A DNA stretch of 64,000 nt from DASQZT01 sp963728965 (GTDB lineage Bacteria; Acidobacteriota; Terriglobia; Bryobacterales; Bryobacteraceae): NCBI GenBank assembly GCA_963728965.1, contig CAVSMH010000005.1, positions 248,001-312,000 on the forward strand. The letters run 5' to 3'. Both the position numbers and the translations under genes were made by a program. Shown here piece by piece: positions 52,698 to 61,735 of this stretch; position 1 is the first letter of the stretch, and every line of letters begins with the position of its first letter. Under the pieces are notes generated by a model. The model was not told where the DNA came from and ran no database searches. It saw nothing but the letters and a program-made list of their open reading frames with translations.

Positions 52698-53546
52698 TCA
52701 TAGGGCGCGGCGGCATGCGCTCGTGGTTGCTGCCTGGCCCAACAACTGTTGTTCAAACTCCACCGGCGGCCGGTAGCCGAGCGCCGAATGGAGGCGTTTG
52801 CGGTTGTACACCCGTTCCAGGAAGTGCTTTATGGAAGCCCGCGCCTCCGCCAGATCGCGGTATTCCTGGCGATACACCTCCTCATATTTGAGGGTCTTCA
52901 TGAACGATTCGCAGGCCGCATTGTCGAACGGATTTCCCTTGCGACTCATGCTGATGGTGATGTCCCGGCTCTTCAGCAGGTCCGTGTAGTCTTGTGAGGC
53001 GTACTGCACGCCGCGGTCAGAATGATGCACCAAACCCGGCGCCGGTATGCGCCGCTCAAGCGCCATGCGAAGCGCTGCGATGGTAAGCTCGTCCTCCAAC
53101 GTTCGGTCCAGCGCCCAGCCAATCACCCGCCGCGAGTAGGCATCCAAGATGACAGCTAGATACACGAACTCCGCTGCCAGTCGAATGTAGGTGATGTCCG
53201 CCACCCACAGTTGATCGATGTCGGTCAACGCCATCCCGCGCGCCAGGTTCGGGTACACCGGCCGACTGTGATTGGAGTTCGTGGTCACCAGGAACTTCCG
53301 TCGCCGCAGGCACAGCAGATTGTCCTCCCGCATCAGGCGGTACACCCGGTTCGGCCCGACCTGCCAGCCGCGCCGGTGCAGTTCTTCGGTCATGCGTGGC
53401 CGTCCATAGGCGGGAAACTCCAAGGCGATCCGCTGGATGGCATCCCGTAGATCGATGTCCTTATCCCCGGCGGCCGGCGTGGTCAGGAACCGGTAGTAGC
53501 CGGCCCGGCTCAGATGGGCCAGCGCGCACATCTCGGCGATGCTCAT
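52698..53546 (-). CDS. IS3-family transposase OrfB (rve integrase core)
   Basis: The 282-residue protein has the HTH_21-like region (ALEFPAYGRPRMTEELHRRG) and a DDE integrase core: first Asp in LWVADITYIR, second in GLVHHSDRGVQYAS, Glu in NPFDNAACESFMKTLKYEEV. The end YRPPVEFEQQ is usual for IS3/IS150-like elements. It overlaps orfA by four bases (ATGA), so it may be made by reinitiation in place of the -1 frameshift used by many relatives. The frame is intact, so the element could be active. Confidence 0.92.
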   Translation of the reverse strand: MSIAEMCALAHLSRAGYYRFLTTPAAGDKDIDLRDAIQRIALEFPAYGRPRMTEELHRRGWQVGPNRVYRLMREDNLLCLRRRKFLVTTNSNHSRPVYPNLARGMALTDIDQLWVADITYIRLAAEFVYLAVILDAYSRRVIGWALDRTLEDELTIAALRMALERRIPAPGLVHHSDRGVQYASQDYTDLLKSRDITISMSRKGNPFDNAACESFMKTLKYEEVYRQEYRDLAEARASIKHFLERVYNRKRLHSALGYRPPVEFEQQLLGQAATTSACRRAL

Positions 53547-53905
53547 GCTCGTTTCCCTCCGGACTTGCTCCTGGATGTTCCCGTAGATCGCGGCTTTCCA
53601 GTCAATGCCTGCAACCTCCGCTGTTCCTCGATGCGTTGCAAGCTGCGCTTTAAAAAATCGATCTCCAGGGTTTGCTGGCCGATTCTCCGCTCCAGCTTGG
53701 CCTGCTCGGTATCATCCCACCGCTGCTTTCCCAAGCCCGGAAACGCATTGCCCGGTCCTTCACGGAATTCCCGGCGCCAGCGATGCAGGACATTCGGGTT
53801 CACCTCAAATGCCCGCGCCACCTCGGCAATCGAGGACCCCGTCTCCAGCCGTCGGATGGCGGCCAATTTCTCCTCACGCGTGAAAGTTCGTCGTGACAGC
53901 CCCAT
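53543..53905 (-). CDS. IS3-family transposase OrfA (HTH)
   Basis: A 120-residue DNA-binding protein: RRTFTREEKLAAIRRLETGS and SIAEVARAFEVNPNVLHRWR form the HTH_Tnp_1 domain, and KLERRIGQQTLEIDFLKRSL is the leucine-zipper-like helix. The ATG before GLSRRTF is preferred over one five codons earlier. It recognises the inverted repeats together with OrfB. Confidence 0.9.
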   Translation of the reverse strand: MGLSRRTFTREEKLAAIRRLETGSSIAEVARAFEVNPNVLHRWRREFREGPGNAFPGLGKQRWDDTEQAKLERRIGQQTLEIDFLKRSLQRIEEQRRLQALTGKPRSTGTSRSKSGGKRA

Positions 53906-54122
53906 GACACAATTCTCCATTCAATGGAATTTGTGTCTTAACTGTTTGTCTCAAAAATCGGGACAAGTCCAGACCGTGCCTGCGTAATTCTCTTGCGGGA
54001 GCACCCATAGGTCCTCGCGGTTATAAAAGACCTGAGGAACCGTCATATGGAATGTTCGGTACTGGTCGGCCTGGATGTCCCACGCCTGGGGAATCGACAC
54101 CAAGACCTAAAACTCCAGCGGT

Positions 54123-54866
54123 TCAGCGAATTCTAGAGTTCAAGTCCAGTTTTCCGTGCGGGGAGCGGCCCAGAATTTGCACCATCTCTTTGAGCATCCG
54201 TAAGGCCCTTCCGCTGGAAGAGGCGGAGCGGCGGACCAGGGAGCGGGTTATCGCGCTAGCGTGGATCATGGCTCTCACGACGTCGCTAGCGACGACGAAT
54301 GGTCCCGAGGCAAGCGGGCCTATGTGGATTCTCGGGAAACTTCCTCCCGACGTGCCCTCGACCCAGTCAGCTTGCACCGCAAGACGGAGGTCGGCTTCGC
54401 GTTCGACGATTCGTGCCCATTCAACCAACGACGGAGCGATCTCGATGCCATCCCCGTCCGGCGTGAAGGTAATCTTGGAGTTTTCGCCCGACTCGATCTT
54501 TCCTGCGGCGTAGTGAAAACAAGTCTTCGCAAACAACATGTCGCCAGTTTTCCAGGCGCTATCCATCCCTGCCGCGATGCCCACTAGAGCCAGATAGCGC
54601 GGGGTGCACAGATGAAGAAGCTGAGTCGCCTCGATCGCTGCGGCTGTCATGCCAATACTTCGTGGAGAGACTGCGACTACCTTGAGTGTTGAGCCGTCCT
54701 CTGCGCGCCACTGGGTGAAGTGATAGGTCGACGGGCTCGCTGAATGCCGGCGTTCTGTCCATTGCGCCTCTCCGATGGACAACAATTGCGTCAATTCAGG
54801 CACGCTCTTCGCCGCTATGATCGCTAGGTCAACGTCGTCGAACTGGTCAATCGCCGAGGGGGGCAA
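54123..54866 (-). CDS. nucleoside phosphorylase-superfamily (PNP/MTAN-like) protein, probably 3'-truncated
   Basis: The N-terminal two thirds match the phosphorylase fold: VDLAIIAAKSVPELTQLL, ALVGIAAGMDSAWKTGDMLFA and IHIGPLASGPFVVAS. After VVASDVVRAM the sequence turns into a Ser/Arg-rich, unrelated tail, so the usual M-E-x-E active-site motif is missing and the gene is probably truncated next to the UPF0182 remnant. Stand-alone and fused PNP domains of this type are used as effectors in bacterial conflict systems, which is one possible origin. It overlaps the upstream 87-residue gene by 20 bases. Confidence 0.6.
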   Translation of the reverse strand: MPPSAIDQFDDVDLAIIAAKSVPELTQLLSIGEAQWTERRHSASPSTYHFTQWRAEDGSTLKVVAVSPRSIGMTAAAIEATQLLHLCTPRYLALVGIAAGMDSAWKTGDMLFAKTCFHYAAGKIESGENSKITFTPDGDGIEIAPSLVEWARIVEREADLRLAVQADWVEGTSGGSFPRIHIGPLASGPFVVASDVVRAMIHASAITRSLVRRSASSSGRALRMLKEMVQILGRSPHGKLDLNSRIR

Positions 54867-55110
54867 GGGTGTTCATGAGTTGCGAGAGAAAGATTCTTGC
54901 TGGCTCCACGTAATCCGGTCGTTTGGAGCTTGCTGAGGCCGCCAAGGTGCCGAGTGAAGCAAAGGCTTTGATTGACGGATGGTCAGTTCCCAGCAGTTCT
55001 ATGAGGAGAGTGTCGGTCCGGCGGTGCCATTGGATCAAGTCAATCTTCTGCCAATCCGACTCCAACCGCTGGAGTTGTTGCGCCAACGAGTTTAGTTTTC
55101 CCGACTCCAT
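54847..55110 (-). CDS. small helical protein of unknown function, partner of the phosphorylase-like gene
   Basis: I do not recognise this 87-residue protein. It is predicted all-helical: LNSLAQQLQRLESDWQKIDL, then RRTDTLLIELLGTDHPSIKAF, and a final helix ARIFLSQLMNTLA. It starts with an ATG at 55110 and its end overlaps the start of the PNP-like gene, so the two form one transcription unit. Such small helical partners are seen next to effector genes, but a role is only a guess. Confidence 0.5.
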   Translation of the reverse strand: MESGKLNSLAQQLQRLESDWQKIDLIQWHRRTDTLLIELLGTDHPSIKAFASLGTLAASASSKRPDYVEPARIFLSQLMNTLAPLGD

Positions 55111-55178
55111 GCAATTCGTTTCCTTTATGGACGCTCCAGGATCAGCCGTTCCAGCGCGAGTTTCGTTTCCTCAAGCCC

Positions 55179-55315
55179 TAACAGGCTGCTGAAAAAGTCC
55201 CCGGACTACTTAGAATGGCACTTACCAACAGCCGCAAACTGTTGATTCTACGTTTGACGGAGCGAGACATTGGGTGCTTTCGGGCATCGAAATACCCTTT
55301 TTCAGCAACCTGCTA
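55179..55315. repeat. MITE-like element with terminal inverted repeats
   Basis: A 137-base element bounded by TA dinucleotides has ends CAGGCTGCTGAAAAAG (55182-55197) and, on the other strand, CAGGTTGCTGAAAAAG (55297-55312), with one mismatch in 16. The interior has no coding capacity. The ends differ from those of the three IS elements in this window, so the mobilising transposase is encoded elsewhere. Confidence 0.65.
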
Positions 55316-55335
55316 ATGCGCTGGTGTCCAATAGG

Positions 55336-57098
55336 TCATAGGGTCATCCTTCTTCGCCGAAAGTGCGGCGAAGGAGTCGAGGACTCGTACCCGCGCTGAA
55401 CCCGGATGCTGCTCGCGCCGCCAGCCACGAGAAGGACGCGCTCCTCGTTCTGCTCGTCTCCGATGAAGTACCGCCCGCCCGTCAGTTTGGCCCCGCTGTC
55501 CACGCTCCATGTCGTGTCGCCCGGTCCGACGGGCGCCGCGAGGAAGCACCCGTCCTCCAATGCCTCCTCGATGATCTCGAATCGCGGCGCGAAGACCATG
55601 TACATCTTCCGGCAGTCCGCGGTCGGAACAGGTTGACTGTTCTTGTCGGTCAACGCGCCCAGCGGGAGGGTGATGTGGTACTTGGTATCGTTGTCGCCCC
55701 CCGTAAAGCGCTTGCTGCGGTTGGCCCCGAGCGTCACGCCTTGCACGTCCTTGGCGGGATCATACGAGGCGTCCTGGTTGGCCTCCGAAACCGTCTCGTG
55801 GAACGATCGCACGGTGAGGTTCTCGCCGTTGCCCAACTTGCCCATGACCGTTGCGGGCGGCGTGCTGGTCTTGAACGCGATGGCGAGTGTCTTGCCGGAG
55901 GCCGTCGCCTCGATCACTCCGGACTGATCCGGCCCGGTGACCGCCACGCCTCCAGACGAGGTGTTGTTGATCGCATCCGCGAGGTTCTGCACCGCAGATT
56001 CGGCGGTGGCGAGCCTGTGAACGTGCCACTGCGGGCCCGCGCCTGCCCACACGCCGAGGGGGATTCCAATGGTGCCCATGCCGGTCCCGCCGTACACGTT
56101 GATCTCACCCTCGGCAATGGGCTTCGTGGACGTAACGCGCACGCACCCGTCGTCCGCAACATCGGCGGTCGCTGCCAAGCCCGCCGCGCCGAATGCCACG
56201 TTAATATCGGCGGCGACCTGATCGGCGGTCTGTGCCAAGCCCGCAGACAGGCCAACATAGATGGTGGTGCCGTCGATGATGAACATCAGTGTGTCGTTGA
56301 TCGTCGCATTGATCTTGAACGGTCCCGGCACTGCCGACCGGACCACGGCAATCCCGCCATGCGGCAAGGTGTTGTCGAACGTCACCCGGTTCTTGTAAAC
56401 CGGATCGATGGCGGTGAAGTGGCAGATCTCCTCTAACTGGTACGGCGGGTCGTCCGGATAGAGTGGGTCGTACGTGAAGTACACGGTATCCCCGACCTTC
56501 AACTCCAACTCGCCGGAGTCCGGGTCGAGATCGGAAGCCCACAGGTCGATGGTGCCGTTGGGCGAGGAGAGCGACCGGGGAAGACTGTACAGCCCCCCAC
56601 GGGATGCAATCGTACTGTGGTTCGCGGAAGACAACGACGACGTGGTCCCGTCCCTCATCGGCCTGCGCGCCAGACGCATCCACGCTCACGCTGGCGGGCG
56701 TCTCGCCTCCGGACACAACCGTAGCGTACGAGAGGAGCTTCACTTCGTGGATCTCGCCCTTGCCGCACACGACGTCATCGAGTCCCAGGAGACGGACGGA
56801 TACTTGGCTGCGTCCAACCGCATCGCGCCGTCGAGCGCGTGGTCGTACTCGATATCGAACTCCAGCACCAGGCCGGAGAGGTCCGTCCGCGGCAGATACT
56901 TCTGCCGGAGGTGGTTGAAGTAATCGTACGCGTTGTAAAACCCGAGCACCGCGAAGTTTCGGCGGCTTGGAAGATGCCGGAGATGGACACACCCGTCGCA
57001 AACGCATCGTGGATCGTGGTCGTTGCGCCACGCCCCGTAAAGCCCTGCAACTGGAAGTTGCGGCGGGGATCGAAAATCCGGAGAGGCTCAGCCGCCAT
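55336..57098 (-). pseudogene. phage-like structural protein gene, broken by several frameshifts
   Basis: The reading frame starts at an ATG at 57098 (AEPLRIFDPRRNFQLQGFTG). It then must change frame near 56950 (LGFYNAYDYFNHLRQKYLPR), near 56770 (GKGEIHEVKLLSYATVVSGG) and near 56590 (TIDLWASDLDPDSGELELKV) to remain protein-like. The last frame runs on to TLPLGALTDKNSQPVPTADC. The beta-rich, Gly/Thr/Asp-rich composition and nearby terminase fragment suggest a virion or tail-type protein. At least three indels make it non-functional, unless the assembly is wrong here. Confidence 0.6.
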
Positions 57099-57158
57099 GT
57101 CCGCACCTCACTTGGGCTGGGCCCGGCATATGCCGTAACATAGGCTTAGGAGGCAGCA

Positions 57159-57390
57159 TTGATCTCCGAACGGCGAGTCAAGCTATTCAGAAACGGTCGG
57201 AACCAGTCGGTACGCATTCCGCGGCTTCGAACTGCCCGGCAAGGACGCCGTGATGCGTAAAGAGGGTGACAGGCTCATTGTAGAGCCAGTGCCCCCGAAA
57301 TCGCTGCTGGACGCCTTGGCAAAGCTCGCACCGCTCGATGAGGAGTTGCCGGAGATCGCTGATCTGCACCCCGGCGCCGTCGAGATCTGA
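57159..57390 (+). pseudogene. VapB-type antitoxin with a frameshift
   Basis: A strong AGGAGG (57148-57153) precedes a TTG start at 57159. The first frame reads ISERRVKLFRNGRNQSVRIP, the SpoVT/AbrB-like DNA-binding start of VapB. Near 57229 the frame must shift to read FELPGKDAVMRKEGDRLIVE and EPVPPKSLLDALAKLAPL, the rest of the domain and the VapC-binding tail. Without the shift a stop follows after about 37 codons. Its stop overlaps the toxin start by one base. Confidence 0.72.
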
Positions 57391-57789
57391 TGCGGTACCT
57401 GCTCGATACCAATATCGTCTCTGAGCTAATCCGGAACCCGCAGGGCTGGGTGACGGACCACATTCGCGACGTGGGTGAGGCGCAGGTGGCGACCAGCATC
57501 ATCGTAGCCGCTGAGTTGCGGTACGGCGCCGCCAAGAAGGGATCACCCCGTCTCACTGCTCAGGTCGAAGCCGTGCTCGGCGCCATGGAGGTTCTGCCCT
57601 TCGAAGAACCCGCCGACCGCGCGTATGGCGTGCTCCGTGCCAGCCTCGAACAGAAAGGGCAACCGATCGGCGGCAACGATCGGCTGATCGCTGCTCAGGC
57701 CATCTCTCTTGGATTTTACGCTCGTCACGGCTAACGAACGCGAGTTCGCCAAGGTGGACGACCTTCAGCACGAGAACTGGCTCGCTTAG
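57390..57789 (+). pseudogene. VapC-type PIN-domain toxin with a C-terminal frameshift
   Basis: The PIN domain starts properly: MRYLLDTNIVSELIRNPQGW with the first Asp, the Glu in VAAELRYGAAKKG and the third acidic residue in GGNDRLIAAQAISLG. An extra T in the run at about 57714-57717 sends the frame to YARHG and a stop at 57734. In the next frame the expected end is still readable: TLVTANEREFAKVDDLQHEN. The shift removes the fourth conserved active-site position and the last strand, so the RNase should be inactive. Confidence 0.78.
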
Positions 57790-57791
57790 GT

Positions 57792-58440
57792 TCACGTCTG
57801 GATCACCACCGTCAGGTCGCTGCCGGGGTCCGGGTTGGCGACCGCCAGGATATCGAACGCGAGGCTGTCGCCCTCGTTGAGGATCGCGGTCGGCCAGATC
57901 GTCGGCCGACGCGCCAATCGAATGGTTGTTCGTGAACACCGCCGTGAACGTCTGCGCGTTCTGGTCGGCCGCGAGCACCTGGACGTACTCCTCGTCAGCC
58001 TGGCCGAGGTTGATGTGGACGAACTCGCCCACGTCGAAGCCCAGCCGGTTAGCGCCGTACGAAGCCGTGTTGACGGTCTGCTGGCCCGCACCTAGCACCA
58101 CGTCCTGGATGATGAAGATGCCGAAGTCGTTGTACGGAAGACGGCGTGTGGCGGGTTTGCCGTACACGCCGTCTACAAGCGAGTCATAGGTGTTCTTGTA
58201 CCCATCGGGAAGCTTCTGCGCGATGCCCATGTACTCCAGCGGTTCCCACGTCGCGCCGTCGTCGCGCGACACCTTCACGCGGTAGGCGCTCTGGCCGTCC
58301 GTGGTGGGTACCTGGGCAACCGTTGCGATCATTGCGTGGTCGCCGGGGCTGGAGAGTTGGAGGCCCTTTGCGTCAGACCTCCGGATCACGATAAACGCCG
58401 TGCCAGCCGCGAAGTTACGGTTCCGATCTCGTAGTCCTCG
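57792..58440 (-). pseudogene. phage-like structural protein fragment
   Basis: A frame reading GTAFIVIRRSDAKGLQLSSP, VSRDDGATWEPLEYMG, YDSLVDGVYGKPATRRLPYN and VGEFVHINLGQADEEYVQVL must shift near 57920 to end as TAILNEGDSLAFDILAVANP and SDLTVVIQT. The pattern (bacteriophage tail or baseplate-like, beta-rich) and its position just after the terminase remnant suggest a decayed virion gene that has lost its start. It ends three bases from the end of vapC on the opposite strand. Confidence 0.55.
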
Positions 58441-58966
58441 CGCCGCAGATAGACCTTTTCCCAGTCTGGCGCCGACCCGCGTTCCGTCCAGAGTTCCGCC
58501 AGCACGGTGTTCAGGAACGCCTTGAGCGTTTCTTTCGACTCGTTGGCGACCAGAAACTCCGCTGCAATCGTGGCCCAGGATCGCTTCGGGGAGATCAACT
58601 GCGACACCCGGAATCCAGGAATCGGCGATCCGGGGTTCTGCGGACGATACTCGCCACGCTCCACCATCCACGACTTCTGGTTGTGCGGGATGAGTTCCTT
58701 GCACTCCTCGCAGCAGTAGGCGGCCTTCTCCGGCTCGCCTTCCGGCCACACCAGCCCGCCGTCGGTACCGTCGCTGAATACCAGGATCTGGAAATGTTGC
58801 ACTTCGGGCACGGCACGAAGTACTCACGCTGGTCGCTCGTGTTCCACGCGGCCTGAATCCGGCTTTCCCCGTCGACTGTCGGCGTCGAGCACATGATTAC
58901 CTTCTTGTTGTGCTCAAACTCTCCGGTACGCTGCATTGCCAGCGACACCGGATCGCCCTCCGATCC
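58386..58966 (-). pseudogene. phage terminase large subunit (GpA-like) fragment
   Basis: The fragment begins inside the ATPase-nuclease junction: EGDPVSLAMQRTGEFEHNKK, VIMCSTPTVDGESRIQAAWN and YFVPCPKC, the zinc-finger start of GpA-type terminases. One missing base (AACATTTCC where the frame wants AACCATTTCC) then shifts it to HFQILVFSDGTDGGLVWPEG, followed by AYCCEECKELIPHNQKSWM and FLVANESKETLKAFLNTVLA. The N-terminal ATPase and the last part of the nuclease are absent. It is a relic of a prophage or a gene-transfer-agent-like element. Confidence 0.78.
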
Positions 58967-59344
58967 TGCGCTGGTCGGGTAAGCCTGACGGCAGTCCGAC
59001 GCCTCATGCGGTTTCCAGTTCCGTGGGAGAGAATCTGTCGAAGTCGAGCGCGATCAGCGGGTAAAGAACTGGCTGCAAGGCGCGTCGCAGTCCTTTCCGG
59101 CGATGGAAGAAACTCCTCTCCTCGGCCGTTCATTGAGTTCTCCGCGTGGTACGGCACTTCGGTGGTACGCCACTTCGAATGTTAGCCTTCGATATCAGCT
59201 GGGCGGAACTGGGCAAATGTCCAGTTCGAAAGAGCCATCCGCGGGATGCCCAACCTTCGCATCACGTTCGGCCCTCACGACGACTGCGATGCCGCCCAGC
59301 CTTATGGCCGCCACGGCAACGATCGACACTTGGAAATCGGCGTG
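58967..59344. other. non-coding stretch between the prophage relic and the radical SAM pseudogene
   Basis: No frame in these 378 bases gives a convincing protein. On the minus strand short pieces may be eroded terminase sequence. On the plus strand LRITFGPHDDCDAA near 59250 recalls a PIG-L motif but is too short and degenerate to call. Confidence 0.4.
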
Positions 59345-60142
59345 CTAGCTCCCCCCGGTCATCGCGGCAGTAACGAACCCAGCCGCCAAGCGAATCTCTC
59401 GCAACGCATTCAGCGCAATTCGGTCGACCCGCAGCAGTGTCCGGATTCGGTCTTGGCGGAACTGCCGGCGCAGCGAAATCCAGAACCTAGTGAGGTCGCG
59501 CCGGGTTTGACGGAGGCGGCTGGCCCGCAAGAGTGAAGCCTGCTCGCGAAACAAGCTGAGCCGTGAAGGGACCTCGATCGGAGGCATCTGGGCTTTTGCG
59601 CGGACGTAAGCCTCTTGGAGCTCCGAGATCCACAGGCGGCGACGTTCGGCTCGCATATGTGCAAGCTCCTCAAGGACGCGAACCTCGGTAACGCTACGCT
59701 TTCGGGTTGCAAGCCACAGTTCTTCCATCTCCAGGGTGAGGCGGAGTGTACCCCGCAGGACCATGCAGATCTCGGGGATGCGGCGCCGCAAGTGGGCCAG
59801 ACGGCTTTCCCGCGGGAAACATGCCCGCCGGCTCACACGGTCCTTCAGGCGAACCAGGCCGGCTTGCATGGGATGCATGCCCTCGTTGACGATGGAGTTC
59901 TTGTACCAGATAAGGTTGTGGAAAACATCCCAGTACTTCTCAGGCGGCGTGCGGGAGAGAATCGCCTTCATGTTCTCCAAGCTGTAGAATCTTCGCCACG
60001 CCTCGCGATACGCCCGGGTCCATACCCCATCTTTCATGTGCGGGTGCGACATACTTTCGTGGAAGCAATCGAACCGATTGTAGTCTGTCTCCATGGGAGC
60101 GCCGGCTTCGATCATGCGCTGGTGATCGCTGGAGCCGGCTAG

Positions 60143-61640
60143 CAGCCTGTGGTAATAGTGAGACGGGCGAATAAAAACATGTGACCTCGTAAATGTTTTG
60201 AGCGTCTATTGGATATGGCAATGGGAACGCGGCGGAAGCGGGAGCGGCAACAGGATCTGTGGATCGCAACCAGCGATGTGGTCGAGACACCAGCCAATGT
60301 CTTCTACGACCGCTTGAATCAGATTCTGGACGGGCACGATTTCGATGCCAAGGTGGAGCGGCTGTGCCGGAAGTTTTACAAAGACAGCGTATACGGTCGG
60401 CCCAGCATGGCGCCGGGGGTCTACTTCCGATCGCTACTGATCGGTTTTTTTGAGGGCCTCGATTCGGAGCGAGGAATCGCGTGGCGGACAGCCGACTCTC
60501 TGTCGTTACGGAAATTCCTGGGCTACGCGCTGGATGAGGCCACGCCGGATCATTCCACGATTTCGCGCACGCGGCGATTGTATTGGCTGGAGACGCACAA
60601 GGCCGTGTTCCGCTGGGTGCTGAAGATCCTCGATCAAGAGGGACTGGTCAGCGGACGGACCGTATCGATTGATGCCACTACGCTGGAAGCCAATGCGGCG
60701 CTGAAAAGCATCGTGCGGCGGGACAACGGACAAAGCTACAACGACTATCTGAAGGAACTGGCCAAGGCCGCCGGGATCGAGAACCCGACGCGCGAACAGT
60801 TGGCACGACTGGACCGCAAGCGAAAGAAGAAAGGATCGAATCAGGAGTGGATGAGCCCCAGTGACCCCGACGCCCGAATCACCAAAATGAAGGATGGGCG
60901 GACGCACCTGGCGCACAAGGCCGAGCATGCAGTGGATCTGACCAGTGGGGCGCTGCTGGCAGTGACGCTGCAGCCGGCCAATGAAGGGGACACGACGACG
61001 ATCCACCGGACCCTGGAAGAAGCGCAAGCTGTGGCCCGCGAGATCAACGAACATGGAGTCGAAGAGGTGGTAGCGGACAAGGGCTATCACAGCGGCGCGG
61101 TGCTGAAGAAAGTACATGAGCAGGAAGTCCGATGCTACATCCCCGAGCCGGAGCGTGGGCGGCGAAACTGGCAAGGTGAGGGGAAGGAGGAAGAGCAGAA
61201 GCGGACCTATGAAAACCGGCGGCGTGGGCGCGGCGACCGCAACAAGCGACTCCAGAAGTTGCGGAGCGAACTGACGGAGCGGAGCTTCGCACACCTATAC
61301 GAGACCGGCGGAATGAGACGGGTGCACCTGCGGGGTCGGAAGAACATTCTGAAGCGACTACTGGTGCACGGAGCCGCGTTCAATCTCTCGTTGATCCTGC
61401 GCCAGACCATGGGAGTGGGGAAGCCCCGGCGGTTACAGGGGCTTTCTTTGCAACCGTTTATGCTGTTCGCGCGCATTTTTTCGTGGCTCTGGGCGACATC
61501 ACGAGCACCAGAACAAAGGAGTGAGAGCTTTGCAATGCAAAGCGGCGGCGCGAGGGCCATGCTGCCAGCCGATTCAGGCATATATCAAGTAATTTGCTTC
61601 GGGCTGGCTGCCTGGAAACGCCTACTTCTGACACGGGCTG
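60143..61640 (+). mobile_element. IS1182-like insertion sequence
   Basis: The 1498-base element has short inverted ends CAGCCTGTG and, on the other strand, CAGCCCGTG. It is flanked by a CTAG duplication (60139-60142 and 61641-61644). One copy of CTAG restores the radical SAM reading frame. It carries a single transposase frame on the plus strand, opposite to the host gene. Confidence 0.85.
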
Positions 61641-61735
61641 CTAGAGGCGTCATGATGAAGAAACTGGCTTGGTCCGGCTGTACCTCAGAGATTAGCCGCC
61701 GGATATCGCGCCTAACGCTTTCCTCGGTATCGTAG
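60215..61735 (+). CDS. IS1182-family transposase reading past the element end
   Basis: The DDE transposase has the DUF772-like N-terminal domain (YGRPSMAPGVYFRSLLIGFF, RTADSLSLRKFLGYALDEAT), the first Asp in VSIDATTLEANAA, the second in VVADKGYHSGAVL and the end GGMRRVHLRGRKNILKRLLVHGAA in pieces typical of IS1182. The ATG at 60215 is preferred. The frame does not stop inside the element: it crosses the right end at 61640 and adds about 31 codons of host sequence before a stop at 61735. The extra tail may not prevent activity. Confidence 0.88.
   Translation: MAMGTRRKRERQQDLWIATSDVVETPANVFYDRLNQILDGHDFDAKVERLCRKFYKDSVYGRPSMAPGVYFRSLLIGFFEGLDSERGIAWRTADSLSLRKFLGYALDEATPDHSTISRTRRLYWLETHKAVFRWVLKILDQEGLVSGRTVSIDATTLEANAALKSIVRRDNGQSYNDYLKELAKAAGIENPTREQLARLDRKRKKKGSNQEWMSPSDPDARITKMKDGRTHLAHKAEHAVDLTSGALLAVTLQPANEGDTTTIHRTLEEAQAVAREINEHGVEEVVADKGYHSGAVLKKVHEQEVRCYIPEPERGRRNWQGEGKEEEQKRTYENRRRGRGDRNKRLQKLRSELTERSFAHLYETGGMRRVHLRGRKNILKRLLVHGAAFNLSLILRQTMGVGKPRRLQGLSLQPFMLFARIFSWLWATSRAPEQRSESFAMQSGGARAMLPADSGIYQVICFGLAAWKRLLLTRAARGVMMKKLAWSGCTSEISRRISRLTLSSVS

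Larger units (their letters stand above)
52212..53971 (-). mobile_element. IS3-family insertion sequence
   Basis: The ends start TG and carry imperfect inverted repeats of about 40 bases, most clearly TGAGACAAA-[TC]-AGTTAAGACAC (52230-52250 and 53933-53953). A three-base target duplication GAC flanks it (52209-52211 and 53972-53974), as usual for IS3. It holds two frames, orfA and orfB, overlapping by four bases. At 1760 bases it is longer than most IS3 members because of about 447 bases between the orfB stop and the left repeat. Confidence 0.87.
51594..54076 (-). pseudogene. UPF0182 family protein remnant, split by an IS3-family element
   Basis: Only the C-terminal quarter of a protein normally around 900 residues remains. 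The 5' piece (53972-54076) reads IQADQYRTFHMTVPQVFYNR and EDLWVLPQENYAGTV. The 3' piece (51594-52211) reads APMKPYYILMKLPGSDQLEY, IRGNLIAVPIENSFIYVVP and a Gln/Ala-rich end. Joining them across the IS with a single GTC gives an unbroken frame, so the IS landed in coding sequence. The upstream part of the gene is missing. UPF0182 members are large polytopic membrane proteins of unknown role. Confidence 0.82.

Noticed and set aside
52153..52716. 187-residue open frame spanning the IS3 left end
   Set aside because: It crosses the inverted repeat and reads out of frame into the UPF0182 remnant; composition is random-like.
59246..59345. PIG-L-like motif LRITFGPHDDCDAA
   Set aside because: Only one short motif resembles PIG-L, it lacks the Pro of HPDD and nothing of the domain follows; chance similarity is likely.
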